Positions 1 to 4,884 of a DNA stretch of 7,313 nucleotides are shown in pieces (positions within the stretch are counted from its first letter, which is position 1; every line of letters begins with the position of its first letter). The position numbers and the translations under genes are program-made. Under the pieces are notes generated by a model. The model saw only the letters and a list, made by a program, of their open reading frames with translations, did not search any database and had not been told where the DNA came from. Source of the stretch: Gammaproteobacteria bacterium (lineage in GTDB: Bacteria; Pseudomonadota; Gammaproteobacteria; Competibacterales; Competibacteraceae); the NCBI GenBank assembly GCA_003562535.1, contig PWUP01000050.1, positions 1-7,313 on the forward strand. The letters run 5' to 3'.

Positions 1-745
1 CCAGCATATTGACTTCGGCGCGGTGCATGGTTTGCACCTGATGGAAACGGGCATCACCGGCCAGGGTGCAGAGGATGCGGATGCCCAGCTCGTCGAATAA
101 CGGCGTCAGATGCCACAGTTCGCCGGCAATATTGTATTCACCAATGAGATTGATATTGTGGACGGTGAGGCCCTCGGGTTGTTGCTCAGGGGTCAGGGGA
201 TCGGGTTCACGGGTACCGATGACCTGTTCGACCATGGCTTCACCAGCAATACGGTTGCCGAGGTTTTTAGTACCGTAGAACCCGGCGCAGTCAATGGGGA
301 TCACCGGTACCTGCCAGTGCTTGGCCGCTGCCTGGCAGACCGATTCAATATCATCGCCAATCAAGGCCGGTACACAAGTGTTATAGACAAACACGGCTGC
401 GGGCTGATAACGCTCCACGGCCTGTTTAATCCCCAGAAACAGCCGTTTTTCGCCGCGTCCCATAATCACGTCCTGCTCGGACAAATCGGTGGTCATGCCG
501 ATGCGGTATAGCGTCGGCCCCGAGGAGCGTGTGCCCCGATTGTCCCAGGAATTACCGGCACAGGCGATGGGGCCGTGAACAATATGCGCGACATCGGCAA
601 TCGGCAACAGGGCAATCTGTGCCCCATCAAAGGCACAACCGCCTGCCGATGCACCGGGTTTAGGTCGGGCGCAGCCGGATTTTTCTTTGTGGTTGTGCGC
701 ACAGTCTGGCTGATCAAGCAGTACGGCAATCTCAGAGGCTTTCAT
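1..745 (-). CDS. nifE: Nitrogenase FeMo-cofactor biosynthesis protein NifE (5' part, cut by the window edge)
   Basis: NifE pairs with NifN to form the NifEN scaffold, on which the NifB-made iron-sulfur precursor (L-cluster) is matured into FeMo-cofactor before transfer to NifDK in the cytoplasm. The reading frame is open from the ATG at 745 to the left edge, giving 248 codons of a protein that is normally about 450-475 residues. The N-terminus (MKASEIAVLLDQPDCAHN, then KEKSGCA.PKPGA) closely resembles A. vinelandii NifE as I recall it. The three NifE cysteines that ligate the interface [4Fe-4S] cluster (Cys37, Cys62, Cys124 in A. vinelandii) fall at the same numbers here, in GGCAFDG, GPIACAG and YNTCVPAL. 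The L-cluster ligand expected at residue 250 lies just off the edge. Other landmarks are SWDNRGTRSSGPTLYRIGMTTDL (residues 66-88, given here as its outline), GFYGTKNLGNRIAGEAM and NLIGEYNIAGE. A GGAG Shine-Dalgarno (751-754) sits 5 bases before the ATG. The gene is divergent from nifF and has its own sigma-54 promoter. NifD is excluded by the NifE-specific N-terminus. Confidence 0.97.
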   Translation of the reverse strand, partial: MKASEIAVLLDQPDCAHNHKEKSGCARPKPGASAGGCAFDGAQIALLPIADVAHIVHGPIACAGNSWDNRGTRSSGPTLYRIGMTTDLSEQDVIMGRGEKRLFLGIKQAVERYQPAAVFVYNTCVPALIGDDIESVCQAAAKHWQVPVIPIDCAGFYGTKNLGNRIAGEAMVEQVIGTREPDPLTPEQQPEGLTVHNINLIGEYNIAGELWHLTPLFDELGIRILCTLAGDARFHQVQTMHRAEVNML

Positions 746-780
746 ACCCACTCCATAGTTAATCTCTGAGCAAGAGTGCT

Positions 781-796
781 AGCAAGGTTTGCGCCA
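781..796 (-). promoter_or_regulatory. Sigma-54 (-24/-12) promoter of nifE
   Basis: Read on the minus strand from 796 to 781 the sequence is TGGCGCAAACCTTGCT. It matches TGGCAC-N5-TTGCW at every specified position but one and keeps the obligatory GG-N10-GC spacing. The predicted start of transcription is near 770, leaving a 25-base leader that contains the GGAG ribosome site of nifE. A NifA-type enhancer and an IHF-like site lie upstream in the usual order. Confidence 0.85.
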
Positions 797-829
797 TTCT
801 TATTATATTTTTAAATAATTGAAAATAAT

Positions 830-842
830 AAAAATATTGATA
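830..842 (-). promoter_or_regulatory. Possible IHF-binding site between the NifA site and the nifE promoter
   Basis: On the minus strand the sequence TATCAATATTTTT matches the IHF consensus WATCAA-N4-TTR at all but the last position. It lies in a very AT-rich tract (about 799-842), between the nifE -24/-12 element and the TGT-N10-ACA site at 850-865. In known nif promoters IHF bends the DNA here so that enhancer-bound NifA reaches the polymerase. The consensus is loose, so an AT-rich stretch can match by chance. Confidence 0.5.
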
Positions 843-849
843 AGCCTCT

Positions 850-865
850 TGTTGTTAAGGCCACA
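850..865. promoter_or_regulatory. NifA-type upstream activator site (TGT-N10-ACA), proximal to nifE
   Basis: TGT at 850-852 and ACA at 863-865 are separated by exactly 10 bases, the consensus for NifA upstream activator sequences. The centre is about 88 bases upstream of the predicted nifE transcription start, inside the usual -80 to -150 window. Confidence 0.65.
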
Positions 866-922
866 ATACCCTCAACAATAGGCATTAACTGACACACCAA
901 GACGGTGATGATCAGGCCGTGC

Positions 923-938
923 TGTTGCAAACCCGACA
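923..938. promoter_or_regulatory. Second NifA-type activator site (TGT-N10-ACA)
   Basis: TGT at 923-925 and ACA at 936-938 again have a 10-base spacer. The centre is about 160 bases upstream of the nifE start and about 320 bases upstream of the nifF start. I found no other TGT-N10-ACA between 866 and 1227, so this site could serve nifF as well as nifE. A single match to this short motif can be chance; two in the nifE upstream region make the pair more credible. Confidence 0.5.
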
Positions 939-1015
939 TTGCGACTGGATGATGGGATGGTTTGTGACATTGTGGGCTGACGGTGACCGACATCTTTGCC
1001 AAAATTTTTTTCAAC

Positions 1016-1045
1016 CACAGATTCACACTGATAGACACGGATAAG
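1016..1045. repeat. Three tandem 10-base units (CACNGAT-type)
   Basis: Three imperfect units lie head to tail: CACAGATTCA (1016-1025), CACTGATAGA (1026-1035) and CACGGATAAG (1036-1045). A T-rich run and CAAC precede them. From memory, intergenic sequences of the form ACCACAGAT..ACACAGAT..ACACGGATAA recur in many unrelated bacterial genomes, often near other repeats; I cannot check that here. The function is unknown. The 10-base period is close to one helical turn. Confidence 0.5.
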
Positions 1046-1058
1046 GTTAATCCATACG

Positions 1059-1204
1059 GTCATTCCGCCAAGGACTGGCGGAATCCAGTCACAGGGAGGT
1101 GAAGGGTCGGCTGGTCACGGTGGCCGAATGTGACCTTGATGCCGCTACCCACATCTCGGCAGCCGTCCTTGGCACTGGATTCCGCCAGTCCCTGGCGGAA
1201 TGAC
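1059..1204. mobile_element. MITE-like or REP-like element: inverted terminal repeats, each a hairpin
   Basis: The left end has a perfect 9-base-pair stem, ATTCCGCCA (1062-1070) with TGGCGGAAT (1076-1084), around a 5-base loop. The right end has the same stem, ATTCCGCCA (1179-1187) with TGGCGGAAT (1193-1201). The two ends are also inverted copies of each other over 28 bases (1061-1088 against 1175-1202) with a single difference in the loop. The match extends two more bases outward, to GTCATTCC at the left and GGAATGAC at the right. The interior (1089-1174) has no convincing coding potential. No clear target-site duplication is visible. Similar GTCATTCC-type palindromes are widespread in proteobacterial genomes. 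The element lies between the NifA-type sites and the nifF promoter. Confidence 0.7.
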
Positions 1205-1227
1205 GAAGTTTATAAAGTTAGGGGTGA

Positions 1228-1243
1228 TGGTATGGTAATTGCT
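1228..1243 (+). promoter_or_regulatory. Sigma-54 (-24/-12) promoter of nifF
   Basis: The sequence TGGTATGGTAATTGCT has GG-N10-GC spacing, a perfect TTGCT at -12 and a TGGYAY-type -24 element with two changes from TGGCAC. The predicted transcription start is near 1254, giving a 34-base leader to the nifF ATG. The element begins 24 bases after the inverted-repeat element, so that insertion spared the core promoter but moved it away from the NifA-type sites. Confidence 0.75.
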
Positions 1244-1287
1244 GTCAAGTCTCGCAGGTCTTAACAACTACTGCGGGAGCAGAATTC

Positions 1288-1830
1288 ATGTCTACCATTG
1301 GTATTTTCTTCGGCACCGACACTGGGCAAACTCGGCGAGTCGCGAAATTAATCGCCAAAAAATTAGGGGATGTCGCCGCACCACCGGTCAATATTAATCG
1401 CACCACCGTGGAGGATTTCCTAGCCTATGACCTATTGATCATCGGCACTCCAACGCTGGGCGATGGTGAGTTGCCCGGTTTGGAATCAGGGGCGGAAAAT
1501 GAAAGCTGGGCAGAGTTTTTGCCCCTGTTGGATGGAGCCGATATGAGCGGCAAAATTGTGGCCATTTTCGGTTTAGGCGATCAGGCATCGTACAGCACCG
1601 AATTTTGCGATGCCATGGTGGAGCTGTATGACTGCGTCAGCGCCTGCGGGGCGACCATCGTCGGTGATTGGCCCACCGAGGGCTATGACTTCGAGACCTC
1701 ACAAGCGGTGCTGGAGGATAAATTCGTCGGTTTAGCGCTGGATCAAGACAATCAATCCGATCTTACCGAAGCGCGCTTGGATGCCTGGCTGGAGCAGATT
1801 CGTCCCGCCTTGGTTGAAATCTACACTTGA
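1288..1830 (+). CDS. nifF: Nitrogenase-type flavodoxin NifF
   Basis: This is a small cytoplasmic FMN protein of 180 residues, the length of long-chain flavodoxins. In known diazotrophs NifF carries low-potential electrons to the nitrogenase Fe protein NifH. The FMN phosphate loop is GTDTGQT (residues 9-15). The other two FMN loops are GTPTLGDGELPG (53-64) and GLGDQASY (95-102), where Tyr102 would stack on the flavin. Trp74, in ENESWAEF, is aligned with the Trp region of A. vinelandii flavodoxin II. The C-terminal GLALDQDNQ (148-156) is also characteristic of long-chain flavodoxins. Similarity to A. vinelandii NifF as I recall it is strong along the whole length, including the insertion before ENESW. 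The ATG has a GGGAG Shine-Dalgarno (1275-1279) 8 bases upstream and a sigma-54 promoter. It is divergent from nifE, which supports a nitrogenase role over a housekeeping flavodoxin (FldA). Confidence 0.94.
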   Translation: MSTIGIFFGTDTGQTRRVAKLIAKKLGDVAAPPVNINRTTVEDFLAYDLLIIGTPTLGDGELPGLESGAENESWAEFLPLLDGADMSGKIVAIFGLGDQASYSTEFCDAMVELYDCVSACGATIVGDWPTEGYDFETSQAVLEDKFVGLALDQDNQSDLTEARLDAWLEQIRPALVEIYT

Positions 1831-1843
1831 ATTAACCCGCAGT

Positions 1844-1874
1844 CGCCCCAAGCCATAGCCTTTATGGCGGGGCG
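1844..1874. terminator. Strong hairpin between convergent genes, possible shared terminator
   Basis: CGCCCC (1844-1849) pairs with GGGGCG (1869-1874), and GCCATA (1852-1857) pairs with TATGGC (1863-1868), with a 5-base loop and a 2-base bulge. It lies in the 56-base gap between the nifF stop and the stop of the convergent unknown gene. Neither strand has a clear U-tract after the stem, so it may act by structure alone or be Rho-assisted. Confidence 0.45.
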
Positions 1875-1886
1875 GCGGCGCATCGG

Positions 1887-2831
1887 TCACGACACCGTAT
1901 ACGGCTGTTCAACCCACGCCATGACCAATTGCATATCGCGCTCGGGCAGGTAACGCAGATCAGCTTGCACATCCGCATACACCCGCAGGGGCAGATTGCG
2001 GGGCATGTGGCAGCCACTGAGCATTTGAAAATACCACGCAAAGCTGTAACCGGCTTGGCGATCATAGTCGTGTAGCTGGTGTGCCAGTTCAATACCGGCG
2101 GCATTGTTACCGGTCTGCCAAGGCACAGGATGTGCGGCTACGGGATGAATGCCATAGCGGCGTTGCTGGTAACGATCCCGATGCTCACTCAGCGCCAGTA
2201 TCCAGTGATCGCTGAGATGGCGGTGTTGACCGGCACTGCTCGACGTCCATTCGGCGATAAAGCGCAAGGCTTGCGGGGGGTTGCCGGGCTGAGCGGCGAT
2301 AGTGGGTATGCGTTCGGCCATATCGTTGACCCAGCGAAAATGATAGCGAGGGTCGCCGTAGGGGATCGCTGCAGGTCGCCCTTCGGGACGCTGCAACAGA
2401 GTTTCCAGGGAATCGACGCTCTCCAGATCCGCCCCCAGTGGATGACTGAGCACCTCTTGCAGCTCTTCGAGTTCAAGTTGGAAAAAATCGGTGGGATGAT
2501 CGCCATAACTCGCTACCAGATAATGGGTTCTGCCTTGCTGACGACTGATCCAGTAACCCGACTCACGCAACCGCTCCGCCAGTCGGTCACCGTCTTGATC
2601 TTCCTCCAGCCAAGCCGCTTCAAGCCAAGCCAAGGCATTGTCAGCAATCACCTCATGGTGTGCCGTGAGAATCCGCCCAGGGCGAAACCAACCACCCCGC
2701 GACACCCGTGGCGCGAAATCCAGGCCAGACTCACGGCGGAGCGCGTCCAGCAACGGTGCATGGCCCGGCAGAGGTTGTGTGGTATGGCACAGACTAAGGG
2801 CAATAGCAGATAGATTATCAAGTGAACTCAT
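1887..2831 (-). CDS. Unknown soluble protein, candidate member of the nitrogen-fixation regulon
   Basis: I do not recognise this family. The protein has 314 residues from the preferred ATG at 2831, no signal peptide and no membrane segment. It is rich in histidine (17) and tryptophan (10). It has only two cysteines, each followed by histidine (Cys15-His16 near the N-terminus, Cys274-His275 near the C-terminus). Notable stretches are SRGGWFRPGR (44-53), an acidic helix-like LAWLEAAWLEEDQDGDRLAE (68-87) and DFFQLELEELQEVL (115-128). Start choice: a sigma-54 promoter at 2871-2886 predicts transcription from about 2860. The upstream ATG at 2858 would then have a 2-base leader, while the ATG at 2831 has a 29-base leader with AGGA 9 bases before it; the longer form would have 323 residues. 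It faces nifF tail to tail. None of the common Nif accessory proteins (NifQ, NifX, NifW, NifZ, DraT) matches. A metal-binding or nitrogenase-accessory role is only inference from composition and promoter. Confidence 0.82.
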   Translation of the reverse strand: MSSLDNLSAIALSLCHTTQPLPGHAPLLDALRRESGLDFAPRVSRGGWFRPGRILTAHHEVIADNALAWLEAAWLEEDQDGDRLAERLRESGYWISRQQGRTHYLVASYGDHPTDFFQLELEELQEVLSHPLGADLESVDSLETLLQRPEGRPAAIPYGDPRYHFRWVNDMAERIPTIAAQPGNPPQALRFIAEWTSSSAGQHRHLSDHWILALSEHRDRYQQRRYGIHPVAAHPVPWQTGNNAAGIELAHQLHDYDRQAGYSFAWYFQMLSGCHMPRNLPLRVYADVQADLRYLPERDMQLVMAWVEQPYTVS

Positions 2832-2870
2832 CAGGCAAAATCCTAGATTTGTAGTCATAATCGGTTATCC

Positions 2871-2886
2871 AGCAAATTATGCGCCA
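2871..2886 (-). promoter_or_regulatory. Sigma-54 (-24/-12) promoter of the unknown gene
   Basis: On the minus strand the sequence TGGCGCATAATTTGCT has GG-N10-GC spacing and one change from TGGCAC-N5-TTGCW. Its -24 (TGGCGC) and -12 (TTGCT) blocks are identical to those of the nifE promoter in this window. The predicted start is near 2860. I found no TGT-N10-ACA site in the roughly 150 bases upstream, which run into the end of the exporter gene, so the activator is uncertain. Confidence 0.75.
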
Positions 2887-2961
2887 AACTCACTACACTA
2901 TTTGAGAAAACCAGCCTATCTGATGTCGCAGAATGCCTACAGTACAACGGCCAAGGTGGGA

Positions 2962-4776
2962 TCAAGGGCCATGGGTTTGCTGCTGCTGTGCCCACAGATG
3001 GGCGTATAACCCATTGTGTGCCAGTAACTCGGCATGACTGCCCTGTTCAGCGATCCGCCCCTGATCCAGTACGATAATGTGATCGGCATCGACCACCGTT
3101 GACAAGCGATGGGCGATGACCAAGGTGGTGCGTCCGCTGCGCACTTCGCGCAGATTGGCCTGAATCGCCCGTTCAGTGTGCGTATCCAATGCACTGGTGG
3201 CCTCGTCGAACAATAACAGCGCCGGACTTTTAAGAATGGTGCGGGCAATAGCAACCCGCTGTTTCTCGCCGCCGGATAATTTCAAACCGCGCTCGCCGAC
3301 TTGGGTTTGATACCCATCGGGCAGTCCCATAATGAACTCATGAATATGCGCCATACGCGCTGCCTGCTCGACTTCAGCGGGTGCAGCGGTGGGGCGTCCA
3401 TAGGCGATATTGTAATACAGGGTATCGTTGAACAGCACGGTGTCTTGTGGAACAACGCCAATGGCCGCCCGCAGGGAATCTTGGGTCACGGTGCGCAGGT
3501 CTTGGCCATCAATCAAAATCACCCCCTGCTGCACATCATAAAATCGATACAGCAAACGCCCCAAGGTGGACTTGCCCGCCCCGGTTGGCCCGACAATGGC
3601 CAGACTGCGCCCCGCAGGAATTGTGAAACTTAGATCGTGTAGAACCGGTCGGCGCGGGTCATAATGAAAACCGACCTGACGAAATTCCACCGCTGCACCG
3701 TGCACCTGTAACGGCTTAGCATGGGCGGCATCTTGGACTTCAGGCGGCACATCGAGCAAGCTGAATAACTGCTCAATATCGACCAAGCTTTGTTTAAGCT
3801 GGCGATAAACAAACCCAAACACATTCAGCGGTTGATACAGTTGGATCAGATAGGTATTGACCAGCACAAAATCACCCACCGTCAGCTCACCCGCGATGAT
3901 ACCGCGAGCCGCCATATACATCACTAAGGTCAAACCGATGGCGATGATTACCGCCTGACCAAAATTCAGCAGCGATAAGGACGTGCGGTTTTTAACCGCA
4001 GCTTCTTCATAGCCTTGCAGCGATTGGTCATAGCGGTCAATTTCGTGACGTTCATTATTAAAATATTTGACCGTTTCGAAGTTTAAAAGGCTGTCCAGAG
4101 CTTTAGTGGTGGCTTCTTGGTCGGTCGCATTCATCTGGCGCCGAAATTTCAGCCGCCATTCCGTGACCCATAAGGTGTAAACCACATAACTGCCGACGGT
4201 TGCCAAGGTGACTGCGGCAAAACTGAAATTCAGCATCCCCCACAGAATGACAACCACCAAGAGAATTTCAATGAAGGTGGGTAGGACATTGAACAGCAGA
4301 ATGCTGAGCAGCGACTCAATCGCGCGCACCCCGCGCTCAATCACCCGCGACAGACTGCCGGTCTGGCGATCCAAGTGAAACCGTAGGGATAAACTGTGCA
4401 AATGACGAAAAACATTGACTGAGATGGTGCGCATCGCCCGCTGAGCCACGCGGGCAAACAAAGCATCCCGCAGTTCGGCAAAGCCCAAGCTCGCTACTCG
4501 TGCCAGGCCGTAACCGAGAATGGCAGCCAGCGGCAAAGTGACCGCCAAGCTGGCCTCGCCGGTGAACGCATCTACGGCGTATTTATAGAAAATCGGCGTG
4601 GTCACGGTGGCGACTTTAGCCAAGACCAAACAGGCCAAGGCCCACACCACCCGAGTGCGCAAATCCTTCTGCCCGGGCGGCCATAGATAATGCGCTAGAC
4701 TGCGCAGCGCAGTGAGTTCGGCACCGAGACCGCGTGGGGTGATATGGGGATCGGGTGGCAGAGTACGGCGACGCAT
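2962..4776 (-). CDS. Atm1/ABCB7-type ABC exporter (fused membrane and ATPase domains)
   Basis: This is a half-transporter of 604 residues that would work as a homodimer in the inner membrane. Residues about 40-320 hold the membrane domain with roughly six helices. Residues about 360-595 hold the ATPase: Walker A GPTGAGKST (396-404), Q-loop VPQDTVLFNDT (442-452), signature LSGGEKQ (500-506), Walker B LLLFDEATSALD (520-531) and H-loop His556. The stretch FETVKYFNNE (233-242) and the NDTLYYNIAYGRP after the Q-loop are typical of the Atm1/ABCB7 branch. Studied members (yeast Atm1, Novosphingobium NaAtm1) export glutathione-linked sulfur species or glutathione-metal complexes and support iron-sulfur or heavy-metal homeostasis. 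The substrate here is inferred from the family only. The ribosome site before the ATG at 4776 is weak, and no sigma-54 element was found upstream. The gene lies 108 bases downstream of the envelope-protein gene on the same strand and could be cotranscribed. A lipid or peptide exporter of the wider ABCB class is less likely. Confidence 0.9.
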   Translation of the reverse strand: MRRRTLPPDPHITPRGLGAELTALRSLAHYLWPPGQKDLRTRVVWALACLVLAKVATVTTPIFYKYAVDAFTGEASLAVTLPLAAILGYGLARVASLGFAELRDALFARVAQRAMRTISVNVFRHLHSLSLRFHLDRQTGSLSRVIERGVRAIESLLSILLFNVLPTFIEILLVVVILWGMLNFSFAAVTLATVGSYVVYTLWVTEWRLKFRRQMNATDQEATTKALDSLLNFETVKYFNNERHEIDRYDQSLQGYEEAAVKNRTSLSLLNFGQAVIIAIGLTLVMYMAARGIIAGELTVGDFVLVNTYLIQLYQPLNVFGFVYRQLKQSLVDIEQLFSLLDVPPEVQDAAHAKPLQVHGAAVEFRQVGFHYDPRRPVLHDLSFTIPAGRSLAIVGPTGAGKSTLGRLLYRFYDVQQGVILIDGQDLRTVTQDSLRAAIGVVPQDTVLFNDTLYYNIAYGRPTAAPAEVEQAARMAHIHEFIMGLPDGYQTQVGERGLKLSGGEKQRVAIARTILKSPALLLFDEATSALDTHTERAIQANLREVRSGRTTLVIAHRLSTVVDADHIIVLDQGRIAEQGSHAELLAHNGLYAHLWAQQQQTHGP

Positions 4777-4838
4777 GAGCTAGAGGATAGCGAGTCTGAA
4801 AGAAACAGGATACCGTAAGCTTAGGTCGTACTGAAATA

Positions 4839-4858
4839 GGCGGGGTTGTCTAGCCGCC
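4839..4858 (-). terminator. Weak hairpin after the envelope-protein gene
   Basis: On the minus strand GGCGG (4858-4854) pairs with CCGCC (4843-4839) across a 10-base loop and is followed by TATTTC. It lies in the 108-base gap between the envelope-protein stop and the exporter start. The stem is short and the T-run poor, so it may only reduce read-through. Confidence 0.22.
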
Positions 4859-4884
4859 GTTGACCTCAGCGCACAGGCTGGCAT

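Larger units (their letters stand above)
746..1287. other. Divergent nifE-nifF control region without a gene
   Basis: This 542-base stretch contains, from the nifE side: the leader, the -24/-12 element, an AT-rich tract with an IHF-like site, two NifA-type sites, the 10-base repeat, the hairpin-ended element and the nifF promoter. Short open frames on the minus strand (811-1063) cross these elements, lack ribosome sites and resemble no protein I know. Nothing else is seen between 939 and 1015. Confidence 0.8.

Noticed and set aside
493..729. A 78-codon minus-strand open frame overlapping the start of nifE.
   Set aside because: It is in another frame of nifE, whose own frame is open throughout and gives an unmistakable NifE sequence.
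811..1063. Two short minus-strand open frames (811-1038 and 872-1063) in the nifE-nifF spacer.
   Set aside because: They overlap each other, the NifA-type sites and the 10-base repeat, and have no family resemblance.
1170..1186. A perfect TGGCAC -24 block upstream of nifF.
   Set aside because: The following GC is 11 rather than 10 bases away, which sigma-54 does not tolerate well, and it falls at the edge of the inverted repeat. The element at 1228-1243 has correct spacing.
1059..1204. Reading the paired repeats as a CRISPR fragment.
   Set aside because: There are only two copies, in inverted rather than direct orientation, and the spacing of about 86 bases does not fit a CRISPR array.
2079..2813. 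A 244-codon open frame on the plus strand.
   Set aside because: It is fully antisense to the unknown gene, whose sigma-54 promoter, ribosome site and convergent position with nifF favour the minus strand. The plus-strand translation resembles no protein I know.
2887..3050. Search for a NifA TGT-N10-ACA site upstream of the unknown gene's promoter.
   Set aside because: Only near misses were found (for example TGC-N10-ACA at 2981-2996 and TGT-N12-ACA at 2924-2941), so no activator site is claimed.
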